A DNA stretch of 64,000 bases from Bin87 sp965116565 (GTDB lineage Bacteria; Chloroflexota; Dehalococcoidia; Lucifugimonadales; UBA3495): contig OZ220699.1 of NCBI GenBank assembly GCA_965116565.1, forward strand, positions 496,001-560,000, read 5' to 3'. A model generated the notes under the pieces. It ran no database searches. It was not told where the DNA came from and saw only the letters and a list, made by a program, of their open reading frames with translations. This document shows positions 16,012-24,161 of this stretch, in pieces. The position numbers and the translations under genes were made by a program. Numbering within the stretch: position 1 is the stretch's first letter; each line of letters starts with the position of its first letter.

Positions 16012-17349
16012 ATGGCGCACGCGTCCGCGCCGCCACAGCCGGCGCCGAATGTACCGACCACCGAAGGCCGCCGCACGGGCAACGGCGTGATGGCCTCCAC
16101 GCTCATCGGCGCCCACGCCTTCGAGCACTTCTTCTCCAACGCCATCCCTCTGCTCACCACGTTCATCGCCGCCGACATGGGGTTGAGCGCCCTCCAGGTG
16201 GGGGTGATTGTGGCCGTGCGCTCGGCGTTTGCCGGAGTCACCAGCGTTCTGGGCGGGTTCCTGTCGGACCTGTTCCACCACCGGGTGGCGTGGGTGCTGT
16301 CGATCAGCGCGTTCCTTTCGGGCATCGGCCTGCTGATGATGGCGGTGTCGCCATCCTTTGCGCCGCTGCTGATCGCGCTGGCCTGCGCGTCGTCCGGAGC
16401 GGCGCTGTGGCATCCCCCGGCGCTGGGGCTATTGGCGCAGAGATTCCCCAGCCGGCGCGCCCTGTTCATATCCATGCACCGCTCCACCGGCAGCGTCGGC
16501 GACGTTCTGGGTCCGATGGCCGCCGGCATCCTGCTGCTGGGCGCGTTGCAATGGGAGGCCTCGGATGGCCTGACCGTAGGGTGGGAACTGGGCTGGGAGC
16601 CGATCGGCTGGCGCATGTGGCTGGCCGTCAGCGCGCCCGTGATGATCGTCTCGGCGTTCATCATCTATGGACTGCTGCGCCACGCGGGCAACGCGCCGGT
16701 GTTGAACATCGACATCGTCCAGCGGATGCGCCACCAGTGGGACAGCACCCGGGTGGCGTTTCGCGGCACCGGCCTGTGGGCGATATTCGCGGTGTCTGCG
16801 GTGCGCGGCATGGCCGACGGCTCGCTGCTGTTCCTGGTGCCGCTTTACATGACGCAGGCGCTGGGGGTCAACTCATTCCAGGCGGCGGCGCACCTGGCCC
16901 TGATGGTCGGGCCGGCCATGGTGACGGCGCCGCTCATCGGAGCGCTCTCGGACAAGGTGGGACGAAAGTCCTTGATCGTGTTCCTGATGGCGTTCACCAC
17001 GGTGCTGACCGTGGCCATGCCGCTCAGCGGGCAGCAGTATTCCCCGTGGATCACCGTCTGCGTCGCGCTGTACGGGTTGCAGCACTTCACGGTGATCAAC
17101 CTCACGTCGGCGGCAGCGGCGGACGTGGCCGCGCGGTACCGGCTGGAATCGAGTTTCCTGGGCTTGATGTGGGGCAACAACGTTCTGTTCGGGGCGGTGG
17201 CCGCCGTGCTGATTTTCGGGCCGATCGAGTGGTTGGACTGGCAGTACGGCTTTTTCATCGCGGCCGGCATCTACTTCGTCGGCCTGCTGGCGTCGCTGAT
17301 GATCCCGAGCGACCGCGGAGGGCCGGAACCGGCGGCGGCCTCCGCCTGA
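16012..17349 (+). CDS. MFS transporter, copy 2 of a tandem pair
   Basis: 445 residues and twelve predicted membrane helices, closely paralogous to the preceding gene. Both share STLIGAHAFEHFF near the start, GGFLSDLFHHRVAWVLSIS, ALWHPPALGLLAQRFPSRR, GALSDKVGRKSL and SSFLGLMWGNN. The pair probably arose by tandem duplication. No strong ribosome binding site is seen before ATG 16012, so its translation may depend on the upstream gene or another start. Exported or imported substrate unknown. Confidence 0.87.
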   Translation: MAHASAPPQPAPNVPTTEGRRTGNGVMASTLIGAHAFEHFFSNAIPLLTTFIAADMGLSALQVGVIVAVRSAFAGVTSVLGGFLSDLFHHRVAWVLSISAFLSGIGLLMMAVSPSFAPLLIALACASSGAALWHPPALGLLAQRFPSRRALFISMHRSTGSVGDVLGPMAAGILLLGALQWEASDGLTVGWELGWEPIGWRMWLAVSAPVMIVSAFIIYGLLRHAGNAPVLNIDIVQRMRHQWDSTRVAFRGTGLWAIFAVSAVRGMADGSLLFLVPLYMTQALGVNSFQAAAHLALMVGPAMVTAPLIGALSDKVGRKSLIVFLMAFTTVLTVAMPLSGQQYSPWITVCVALYGLQHFTVINLTSAAAADVAARYRLESSFLGLMWGNNVLFGAVAAVLIFGPIEWLDWQYGFFIAAGIYFVGLLASLMIPSDRGGPEPAAASA

Positions 17350-17405
17350 TAGCCCGACGCAGCCCGCTATAATGGTTGCAGATCCGTAGCATTCGGAGGC
17401 CGGAG

Positions 17406-18161
17406 ATGCTGACGCCGGAGCAGATACAGGAAGTCAAGGCCATTGTGCGTGAGGCTGACCGCGCCTTTGACCGGCGCAACTACGAAGGTTTCTCGCAGAA
17501 AATCTGGGACGCCACGGCGCAGGCCATCCGGTTCATCGCCAAAGAGCGGGGTTGGCCCCACGAAACCGACGCGGATATTGACGCTGCCGGACGTGGGTTA
17601 GCCGGCGAGTACGATGATGCCGGTTCTGCACTGTCCGAATTCCGCACCGCAGACTTCTGCCGAGTCAACGGTCAGGGTCTCGTGTTGCACAGGTACGAAA
17701 TCGAAGAAGATCGGGATCTCGCGTACACCTTTGTAGAACGATTGGCGGGAACTTCGTTGTGCGATGATAGAGCACCGAGGAGACGGGCAATTGCTCTGTT
17801 CGGTGAGGAGGCTAATACAGTCAAAGACATGGTCGCAAAAGCCGATGCAGCATTTGCCCGGCAGGATTATCAGAGGTTCTACGCGCAAATGTGGGACGCA
17901 ACTGCCCAAGCCATCCGCTTCGTGGCTATGGAACGAGGCTGGCCTTACGAAACCGACGCCGACATCGAGACCGCCGGCTTGCGATTAGCCCGAGATTACG
18001 AAGACGATTTTGACGCAATGGCGGAACTGAGCTTTGCCCGATTCGCTCGCGTCAACGGGCGTTGCCTGGCGCTCAAAGATTACGAAATCTCCGAGGACTG
18101 GGAAATCTCCGTCCGCTTCGTAGATCGGCTGCTCGGCACGTCGTCCCGCTACAAGCCATGA
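17406..18161 (+). CDS. Two-module PaREP1/HEPN-like protein
   Basis: 251 residues from ATG 17406, with a GGAG site. Two copies of one ~110-residue module occupy about 8-116 and 136-246. Each has the pattern A-F-x-x-x-[ND]Y-x-x-F-x-x-K/M-WDATAQAIRF-[IV]A-x-ERGWP-[HY]ETDADI and ends FV-[ED]RLLGTS-like. This matches the archaeal-type PaREP1/HEPN helical domain (Y-x-x-A-x-K-W-x-A-x-x-x-A). The next gene overlaps by ATGA and encodes a third related module. HEPN domains are often RNases, but no clear R-x4-6-H motif is evident here, so the role is open. Confidence 0.65.
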   Translation: MLTPEQIQEVKAIVREADRAFDRRNYEGFSQKIWDATAQAIRFIAKERGWPHETDADIDAAGRGLAGEYDDAGSALSEFRTADFCRVNGQGLVLHRYEIEEDRDLAYTFVERLAGTSLCDDRAPRRRAIALFGEEANTVKDMVAKADAAFARQDYQRFYAQMWDATAQAIRFVAMERGWPYETDADIETAGLRLARDYEDDFDAMAELSFARFARVNGRCLALKDYEISEDWEISVRFVDRLLGTSSRYKP

Positions 18162-18511
18162 CCGCCACAGAGTGCATTGACGCATACCGCAGATTTTCCG
18201 TTTTGGCGGAGCAGCATTTTAGTCAAGGCGATGACCGTGCCGGCGCCGAAATGCTGTATGGCGCGCTGACTCAGATCATCATAGCAATTGCCCTGGGGCG
18301 CCGAGCGGAGTTTCGAGAACATCAACACCGTAGGCGGGTCGTTCGCGCGCTCACCACCGAACTCAACGATTCTGGAATAGGCAAAGCCTTCGCCGCGGCT
18401 CAGCGGCTGCATGTACATTTCTACCTAAATAACCTGGCTGGGGATGACCTGGTGGAAGACATCAGCGATACTCATACTCTCATCAACCGCCTCCTGCCCC
18501 TAACCTCCTGA
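18158..18511 (+). CDS. Single-module PaREP1/HEPN-like protein, coupled to the preceding gene
   Basis: 117 residues from ATG 18158, overlapping the previous stop as ATGA. The pattern AEQHFSQGDDRAGAEMLYGALTQIIIAIAL, then HRRRVVRALTTEL, then AQRLHVHFYLNNL is the fuller form of the PaREP1/HEPN domain, with GD-x-x-x-A-E-x-x-x-GA and the LH-x-x-FY block. It is a diverged relative of both modules of the gene before it, so the operon carries three copies of the fold. Function unknown; a regulatory or toxin-antitoxin role would be inference. Confidence 0.62.
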   Translation: MTATECIDAYRRFSVLAEQHFSQGDDRAGAEMLYGALTQIIIAIALGRRAEFREHQHRRRVVRALTTELNDSGIGKAFAAAQRLHVHFYLNNLAGDDLVEDISDTHTLINRLLPLTS

Positions 18512-18513
18512 CC

Positions 18514-19182
18514 ATGACCGCCATCCGCACATCCGGCCTCCTGTTCCTCATCACCGCCGTCGCCACGGCGGTATCGGTGATGACCCGTCTCAGCGGCAGC
18601 GCGGAGCCTCTTGAAGGCAGTCCCATCCAGGTCCCAATCATCCTGGACCAGGGCCAGTACGTGATCGCAGGGGCGGCCCGCACCATCTCCGGATTCGCGC
18701 TGGTGGCAGCGGCGGCGTTTCTGAGGCTCGCGCTGCGTCGAGGGCAACCGGTAACGGTGGGGATCGCCACTACATTGCTGGAACTCTCGGGGACGGCGAC
18801 GGCGATTTCCGGAGTGTCGATGCTGGCCCTGGCCGGATGGTTGCCACAGGCCGCGGAAGGGACCGCAACGCTCGTGGCCTGGGACGCTCCGGGCTGGATG
18901 GGAGCGGTTGACGGCGCGCGCTGGTTCGCCGGCAAGGTGGGATTCACGCTGGCCGGCCTGGGCCTCATCGCGCTGGGGCCGGTACAGTGGCGCATGGGCG
19001 GGATATTCAAAATCAGCGCGGTCGTCGACGTCATTATCGGCGTAGCCATGCTCTTTATCTGGGTAGATGCCGCCACCGTGATGCACCGTATATCCGGCAT
19101 CGCCTTCCTGGTCTGGCTGATCATTATGGGCGTCTGGCTGACGCTGGGCCTGATCAAGTCTCCCCAACCCGCGACGACGTAA
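18514..19182 (+). CDS. Multi-pass membrane protein of unknown function
   Basis: 222 residues starting three bases after the previous stop, so likely in the same operon. About six hydrophobic helices can be drawn (for example LLFLITAVATAVSVM, ISGFALVAAAAFLRLAL, TLLELSGTATAISGVSMLALAG, VGFTLAGLGLIALGPV, VVDVIIGVAMLFIWV, ISGIAFLVWLIIMGVWLTLGL). No recognised family signature. A DUF4386-like small integral membrane family is possible but not supported by a motif I can name. Confidence 0.65.
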   Translation: MTAIRTSGLLFLITAVATAVSVMTRLSGSAEPLEGSPIQVPIILDQGQYVIAGAARTISGFALVAAAAFLRLALRRGQPVTVGIATTLLELSGTATAISGVSMLALAGWLPQAAEGTATLVAWDAPGWMGAVDGARWFAGKVGFTLAGLGLIALGPVQWRMGGIFKISAVVDVIIGVAMLFIWVDAATVMHRISGIAFLVWLIIMGVWLTLGLIKSPQPATT

Positions 19183-19240
19183 CCTGTCAGTGCGGGCCCA
19201 CCTCCGCCGGATGAGTTAATGCCAAAATTCCCCCGGCAAG

Positions 19241-19346
19241 TGACACCCGCCCGTTGTCCGCAGTAGCGCCCACGTTCTATCCTGCATTCGTCAGGTCCCC
19301 AACCGGTGATCGAGAACCGCGCGGGGTCGTCGCATCGCATGCAGTG
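19241..19346. repeat. Long dispersed repeat, copy A
   Basis: Begins TGACACCCGCCCGTTG and runs through GCGCCCACGTTCTA, AACCGGT, CGAGAACCGCGCGGGGTCG and CGCATCGCATGCAG. The copy at 49084-49191 carries the same blocks in the same order with scattered changes. Neither copy contains an open gene, so it may be a fragment of a mobile element end. Confidence 0.75.
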
Positions 19347-19663
19347 GCGTTTCACCAAACCATTGAAACATAGCGAGGTGTCAAAAGGTTCGGGTCAATA
19401 AACGGCCTGTCGGGTAACCGACGGCAGAATATGGTTCCCAAGGGGCCTATGGGTGGTTCAATCCCCGACCAGGCTCCCGGAACCCCCAAACCCTCCCACC
19501 GGCCCGCCAAAACCACTATTTTCGCCCCCAAAACCGGCCCAATCCGCCACCATTCACCCCCAAGTCCAACCTCACCGCCCTACTCAAATGAACGGAAATG
19601 AGCGGAAGTGAGCGGGTTTTCGCAAAACCCCCACCGTCCCAATCCATCCCGCCCGCGATCGTC

Positions 19664-19683
19664 ATTCCGGCGAAAGCCGGAAT
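19664..19683. repeat. Small hairpin repeat (ATTCCGGC-GAAA-GCCGGAAT)
   Basis: Perfect 8-bp stem with a GAAA loop. A related hairpin with the complementary TTTC loop lies at 48908-48925, and a broken relative near 20090. Confidence 0.6.
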
Positions 19684-19704
19684 CCGGATCTCAGAGGTAA
19701 CCCC

Positions 19705-20037
19705 ATGACCATCTCCCAAATCCGTCGTCGCATCGACGCCCTCAAGCGCCGGTTCGCCCCCGAACTCGCCATCATCAGGCTCCGCCGCATCGCCGAGGCC
19801 GTCGCCGACGATTGGGACCCCGACCATCCTCCCGAACCCGCCGACGTCATACAGCGTATCGCCCGTGCCGGCTTCTGCCTCAACACCTTCACCAACCTCA
19901 GCCGCTACCTCAAAGACACCCGACTCCAGAGTGATGTCCCCATACCCGAATCAATCGTCCTCAGACTCCTCCCCTGGGCCAGCGCCGATCGCTATAGCGG
20001 CCTCCTCCGCTGGGACCTGCCCGCCCCCGCGCGCTAG
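19705..20037 (+). CDS. Hypothetical protein, helical, 110 aa
   Basis: Starts ATG 19705 and reads MTISQIRRRIDALKRRFAPELAIIRLRRIAEAVADDWDP, a basic helical start, then PEPADVIQRIARAGFCLNTFTNLSRYLKDTR and a C-terminal LLPWASADRYSGLLRWDLP. The composition and periodic Leu/Arg pattern look coding. No family is recognised. The gene is preceded closely by a hairpin repeat and lacks a clear ribosome binding site. It could be a mobile-element passenger. Confidence 0.5.
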   Translation: MTISQIRRRIDALKRRFAPELAIIRLRRIAEAVADDWDPDHPPEPADVIQRIARAGFCLNTFTNLSRYLKDTRLQSDVPIPESIVLRLLPWASADRYSGLLRWDLPAPAR

Positions 20038-20257
20038 CCGGCTTTGACATTTGGAACATGCCCCGTCGTTCCGGCGCCATCGTCCGTCATTCCGGTGAAA
20101 GCCCGTCACCCCGTGCTTGACACAGGGCCGGAATCCAGTGAGTGCAAAATGAAGAGAAGCCCACCGCAACACCAACCGGCGCCACCCTTGACACACAACA
20201 CATACTGCTGGTCCGCCTTGAGCGGATGGCAATCTCGTGACTCACAGGAGATCAAAA

Positions 20258-20755
20258 ATGCCCACCCGCGATGAAAACCTCGCCACCGTACGACGTATCC
20301 GCGACGAGCTGACGTCCTTGCTGGAGGGGATGGACTACTGCCTCGACTGGAAGGACGGCGACAACCGAGCCCTTGACCAATGGAGCGCGCGCGAGGTGCT
20401 GTATCACCTGGTGGACACACCTGAAGGCGGTATCGGCAGCGTCATCGCCGGCGTGTTGAACGGCGCCAGGGATGAGGTCACCATCCTGCCCGACGCCAAC
20501 AACATGACGCCGGAGCGAATGGCAACGGATATGAACGAAGCGCTGTCCGGTCCGCTGGGCATCCTGCAGACGGCCGAGGATGCCATCGCCGGCGCGTCGG
20601 ACGCGGACTTTACGGAGAAGGCCGCCATGGCCCACCTGCCGCACCGCGACATCCACGAGATGCGCACGGCCCAGTCGTTCATCGACGGGCTGGAACGGCA
20701 CTGGGGCGAGCACCTGAACCAGCTGAGAGTGATTCGCGAGACGCTCGGCGTGTAG
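20258..20755 (+). CDS. DinB-like (DUF1706-like) four-helix protein
   Basis: 165 residues from ATG 20258, preceded by AGGAG. The helical pattern with ALDQWSARE-VLYHLVDTPEG and a late HWGEHLNQLRVIRE fits the DinB/YfiT four-helix bundle, in which three His residues bind a metal: LYHLV early and GLERHWGEHLNQL late. Members act as thiol-dependent transferases or are of unknown function. It stands alone between repeats. Family call is by pattern, moderately sure. Confidence 0.6.
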   Translation: MPTRDENLATVRRIRDELTSLLEGMDYCLDWKDGDNRALDQWSAREVLYHLVDTPEGGIGSVIAGVLNGARDEVTILPDANNMTPERMATDMNEALSGPLGILQTAEDAIAGASDADFTEKAAMAHLPHRDIHEMRTAQSFIDGLERHWGEHLNQLRVIRETLGV

Positions 20756-20760
20756 CGCCG

Positions 20761-20943
20761 ATGCCAGGCTCGTTGGGCGCCATGGTTGCGGGTTTCAAGT
20801 CGGCAGCCACCAGGCGAATCAATACTGCACGCAATGCTCCCGGCGCACCGGTGTGGCAACGGAACCATTACGAGCGCGTTATCCGCAATGAACGCAGCAT
20901 TGACCGAATTCGCCAATACATCCGGCACAATCCGCTCAGGTAG
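20761..20943 (+). pseudogene. REP-associated tyrosine transposase (RAYT/Y1), C-terminal remnant
   Basis: About 60 residues: GSLGAMVAGFKSAATRRIN, then GAPVWQRNHYERVIRNERSIDRIRQYIRHNPLR. This is the conserved C-terminal end of RAYT (Y1_Tnp) proteins, normally ~170-200 residues; the HUH and Tyr parts are missing. It begins six bases after the stop of the DinB-like gene. RAYTs mobilise REP palindromes, and REP-like elements are found across this window. Confidence 0.8.
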
Positions 20944-20999
20944 CCGGATGACCCGGACAATCCGGCTAACCGGTAATCGCAACCGGCCGGTCGCCCAAG

Positions 21000-21029
21000 T
21001 TGACACTTAGCCATCGTCGCGCATATATT
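21000..21029 (+). promoter_or_regulatory. Sigma70-type promoter
   Basis: TTGACA at 21000-21005 and TATATT at 21024-21029 with 18-bp spacing, 43 bases upstream of ATG 21072. Confidence 0.6.
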
Positions 21030-21071
21030 CCGTTCAATAATATCTATCACGCAAAACGGAGGAGATTAGAA

Positions 21072-21923
21072 ATGGCGACACCAAGAGGACGAGTCAGCGT
21101 CGACGCCGGCAACGTAGGATTCATCGTGCAGCACGAACTGTGGGACGGGAACATCCAGGACCACTCCGACCAGGGCGTTGTGATCCTGGTGCAGGTGGGC
21201 GATGAGACGGCCCTGCGGTTCAACTGCTTCGACATCGAAAAGAGCTACGTGTACGCTCCCGACGGCAAGAACGTCCAGTACCGCATGGACCAGACTACCG
21301 ACGGCAACCCCATCGGTTGGTCGGTGCGCACCATGCGCAGCAACCTCGGCACCATGCTGGATGCCGCCGGCTACTCAGACGCCGCTGCCGGCCTGGACAT
21401 GGACGCCGTGAACAAGGCGCTGGACGAGGTGGACAGCACTGCCCGCGTGAAGTTCGCTGCCGACCGCAACACGGTCAAGCACAACCGCGGCACCGACATC
21501 ATCGAGGCCGGCAACATCCGCTTCGGGCTGGAGATGCGCCGCCAGGCTTCGGGCGACGGCGGGCTGGCCATCCACGTGCTGAGCGACCTGGCCGGCAACA
21601 CCGGGCGGGTGTTCACGGAGGAGACCGAGTTGCTGGCGTTCGACTGCTTCCGCGACGAGCCGCACTACCACTACGGGCCGCGGAACAAGAATCACCGCAT
21701 CTTCTGGGACAAGACGCTGGTCCCCGACCCGCTGGGCTGGTGCCTCGACCAGTTCAAGACGGGCAAGCTCAAGTCCATGATCGAGCGTGCCGGCTACCCC
21801 GGCGTCGCCGCCGACCTGGACGATGACGTGCTGGCGTCAGCCGTCCAGCGGGTGGAGCAGCGCGGCCGCGAAATGGAAGCCACCGGCATCCCCGCCGAGG
21901 TAACACCCAACACCGTGCAGTAG
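21072..21923 (+). CDS. Internally duplicated protein of unknown function
   Basis: 283 residues from ATG 21072, with GGAGGAGA just upstream and a good promoter. The two halves (about 13-120 and 146-260) are related: both contain a CF-x-x-E-x-x-Y-x-Y-x-P-x-x-KN block, then D-x-T-x-x-x-P-x-GW, then L-x-x-M-x-x-x-AGY. Each half looks like a beta-rich domain followed by a helix pair. I do not recognise a named family. No signal peptide or membrane segment is present, so it is cytoplasmic. Confidence 0.65.
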   Translation: MATPRGRVSVDAGNVGFIVQHELWDGNIQDHSDQGVVILVQVGDETALRFNCFDIEKSYVYAPDGKNVQYRMDQTTDGNPIGWSVRTMRSNLGTMLDAAGYSDAAAGLDMDAVNKALDEVDSTARVKFAADRNTVKHNRGTDIIEAGNIRFGLEMRRQASGDGGLAIHVLSDLAGNTGRVFTEETELLAFDCFRDEPHYHYGPRNKNHRIFWDKTLVPDPLGWCLDQFKTGKLKSMIERAGYPGVAADLDDDVLASAVQRVEQRGREMEATGIPAEVTPNTVQ

Positions 21924-21958
21924 GCCACGAAGATCAATCAACACTGGCAGAGCACATG

Positions 21959-21979
21959 GGGCGGGTTTCAAACCCGCCC
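21959..21979. repeat. Palindromic GGGCGGGTTT hairpin repeat
   Basis: GGGCGGGTTT-C-AAACCCGCCC, a perfect 10-bp stem, related to 15963-15987. It follows the stop of the duplicated protein gene and may end its transcript. Confidence 0.75.
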
Positions 21980-22008
21980 TTACTGACAACGATACTCACA
22001 CGCTCACT

Positions 22009-22926
22009 ATGTCTTCGCAACTCCCCCATCCCTTTCCTTATCAGGGCAGCAAGCGCAATATCGCCAAGCATATATTGCCGTACCTACCGAGCGATACAAG
22101 CCGCTTGATAGAGCCATTTTGCGGCTCTGCGGCTGTCACAATTGCAGCAGCAGCCCACGGGTTAGCTGGAAAATTTGTCCTCAATGATATTGACGCAGCG
22201 TTGATGGACCTTTGGGCAGAAATTATAGATAGGCCGGGTCAGTTAATGGATGGGTACGATCAACTCTGGAGTGAACAGCATGCGGACCGGAAAGAGCATT
22301 TTTACCGAATCCGAACAGAGTTCAACGAGACACACCACCCTCATCACCTGCTGTACTTACTGGCTAGGATCGTTAAGGGCGCAGTAAGGTACAGCTCGGA
22401 TGGGTTTTTCAATCAGAGTCCAGACAATCGCCGGTCTGGTATGAAACCGGCGACTATGCGACGACAGATTTTTGGCGTCTCTGCATTGTTATCCGAGAGA
22501 ACCACACTTTCTTCCCTGGATTTCAGGGATGTTGCGATGACGGCGAGGCCCTTGGACGTTGTGTATATGGACCCCCCATATCAAGGCACTTCGTTTGTGA
22601 GAGATCATCGTTACTACAGCGGGATCACCTACAATGAATTCGCTGACGTTCTCGCCTTGATGAACTTGAACCACGTATCTTATATGGTCAGTTATGATGG
22701 CCGCACGGGGGAGAAACAACATGGGAAACAGCTCCCACGCGAACTTCGCCTGCGTCACTTGGAAATTTATGCGGGAAAATCGAGCCAAGCTACGCTTCTC
22801 GGACAAGACAGCGACACCGTCGAATCTTTGTATTTGTCTCCGGCACTGGTAAACAGACTGGACTCCATTGGGAGCGGTTATTTTCAGTCAGCACTATGGA
22901 AGCCAGCAGGTTTCCCGAATGAATGA
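22009..22926 (+). CDS. DNA adenine N6-methyltransferase (D12 class) of a type II R-M system
   Basis: 305 residues. FPYQGSKRN near residue 8 is the SAM-binding motif I region, FCGSAAVTIAA follows, and DPPYQGTSF near residue 187 is the catalytic DPPY motif IV, the order of the Dam/M.DpnII group. The product methylates adenine to protect host DNA. The downstream HNH endonuclease gene overlaps its stop, giving a two-gene restriction-modification system. The stretch is clearly lower in GC than its neighbours, consistent with recent transfer. Recognition sequence cannot be read from this. Confidence 0.88.
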   Translation: MSSQLPHPFPYQGSKRNIAKHILPYLPSDTSRLIEPFCGSAAVTIAAAAHGLAGKFVLNDIDAALMDLWAEIIDRPGQLMDGYDQLWSEQHADRKEHFYRIRTEFNETHHPHHLLYLLARIVKGAVRYSSDGFFNQSPDNRRSGMKPATMRRQIFGVSALLSERTTLSSLDFRDVAMTARPLDVVYMDPPYQGTSFVRDHRYYSGITYNEFADVLALMNLNHVSYMVSYDGRTGEKQHGKQLPRELRLRHLEIYAGKSSQATLLGQDSDTVESLYLSPALVNRLDSIGSGYFQSALWKPAGFPNE

Positions 22927-23647
22927 ACCGAACTTGCCGCCGGAATTTTTGGAGTTGCTACGTAACGTCCAAGCGCGCCGTCCCCGCACCGTAATTGACC
23001 ATATCCTTCAACACGGGTTCGTGACTACCGAGGAGCTTCGAGACCTGTACGGGTACAACCATCCACCCAGGGGAGCGCGGGACGTGCGTGAGCTCGGCAT
23101 TCCGCTTGAAACCTTCAGGGTTACGGCGTCAGACGGTCGGTCGATAGGCGCGTATCGGTTCGGAGACCCGGCTGCACAAAGGTCCGCAATGCTATCTGGA
23201 CGAACGGGTTTCTCCGCCACCATCAAGGCCGAACTGATTGAAAAATTCGGTTCCCGCTGCAACCTGTACCTTGAGGATTTCCCTGAACGAGAACTTCAGA
23301 TTGACCACCGAATCCCATTTGGAATCGCCGGTGAGGGCAGTCTATCCACCGATATAGATGACTATATGCTTTTGTGCCCTTCAGCCAATCGCGCGAAATC
23401 GTGGAGTTGCGAGCATTGCGAGAACTGGGAAACGCGAGAGGCGGATGCTTGCCGTTCTTGCTATTGGGCTTTCCCAGAGAATTACACCCATATCGCTATG
23501 CGCCAAATTCGCCGCCTGGATATAATCTGGTCAAATGACGAAGTATCAGAATACGAAAGATTGACTGACGCGGCCCGCGACGAACAACAGGAACTGCCGG
23601 AGTTTGTCAAAGCAGTGATACGGCGCCATCTCGAGACGCTGGGGTAA
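22919..23647 (+). CDS. HNH restriction endonuclease with zinc-binding cysteines
   Basis: 242 residues from ATG 22919, overlapping the methylase stop (ATGAATGA). The N-terminal half is helical and may bind DNA (RTVIDHILQHGFVTTEELRDLYGY). The HNH core is ELQIDHRIPFGIAGE, then LLCPSANRAKSWSCEHCENW with the Asn and Cys-x2-Cys, then ACRSCYWAFPENYTHI with the second Cys-x2-Cys. This is a beta-beta-alpha-metal nuclease with a structural zinc. Position and coupling to an adenine methylase make it the cognate restriction enzyme. Confidence 0.8.
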   Translation: MNEPNLPPEFLELLRNVQARRPRTVIDHILQHGFVTTEELRDLYGYNHPPRGARDVRELGIPLETFRVTASDGRSIGAYRFGDPAAQRSAMLSGRTGFSATIKAELIEKFGSRCNLYLEDFPERELQIDHRIPFGIAGEGSLSTDIDDYMLLCPSANRAKSWSCEHCENWETREADACRSCYWAFPENYTHIAMRQIRRLDIIWSNDEVSEYERLTDAARDEQQELPEFVKAVIRRHLETLG

Positions 23648-23784
23648 TGGTTCGTCCCTAATCATACAACCGTAAACCCTTATCTTGCTTGTTGGCGATT
23701 CCAAGCCTCAATGTAAAACGCCGTCAACCTACTGGCTGCATTGACTGCGAAATGAACACCGTCGTACGGCTGCACGAGCCCTGT

Positions 23785-24156
23785 CTATATTGGACCGCCC
23801 CAACCCAGCCGCAGCCATTCTGCCGGAACCAGGCGTTCGCCGTGTGGGTCGGCCAGCAGATTGAAGGTCTCCAGAGCCGTGGCGCCCAGCAGATAGTTGC
23901 CATCAGGCCCAAAAATTACGGGGCATTGCCGTTCTTTCTCGTCAATGCGAAAAAGCGCCATGCCGAATCCGTACCGGACCCGGCTGCCGTCAGCCAGAAT
24001 GAAGCCGAGTTCTTCCTGGGGAGACACATTCAACGTGCCCAGCAGCGACGCCGGCAACATGGAGTGAGCGGCCCCGGTATCTACGACAATATCGACGGGA
24101 TACATATCCCCGCCGTCAGGATGGCCTACGCTGATCGACACGGTGAAAATCGACAT
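23785..24156 (-). CDS. Retropepsin-like aspartic protease domain protein
   Basis: 123 residues from ATG 24156, five bases after the lepA stop, with a GGGGTAGGGG leader. The active-site strand reads VDIVVDTGAAHSMLP (Asp26), followed by LGFILADGSRVRYGFG and LLGATALETFNLL, the ILG-like second motif. This is the single-domain clan AA fold that works as a dimer. Bacterial members of this kind have unclear substrates. It is likely co-transcribed with lepA. A second such gene lies at 41398. Confidence 0.75.
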   Translation of the reverse strand: MSIFTVSISVGHPDGGDMYPVDIVVDTGAAHSMLPASLLGTLNVSPQEELGFILADGSRVRYGFGMALFRIDEKERQCPVIFGPDGNYLLGATALETFNLLADPHGERLVPAEWLRLGWGGPI

Positions 24157-24161
24157 CGCCC

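Larger units (their letters stand above)
19183..19704. other. Intergenic region with repeats, no gene seen
   Basis: Holds one copy of a ~107-bp repeat (19241-19346, partner at 49084), a C/A-rich stretch (~19460-19560), two short GAGCGGAA/GAGCGGGT motifs and a hairpin repeat at 19664-19683. No open frame here looks coding. Confidence 0.6.

Noticed and set aside
14547..16664. Long minus-strand frame opposite the two MFS genes
   Set aside because: Antisense shadow without motifs, crossing the intergenic hairpin.
19460..19560. C/A-rich stretch as a possible replication origin or array
   Set aside because: No DnaA boxes or regular repeats could be found by eye; simple composition bias is enough.
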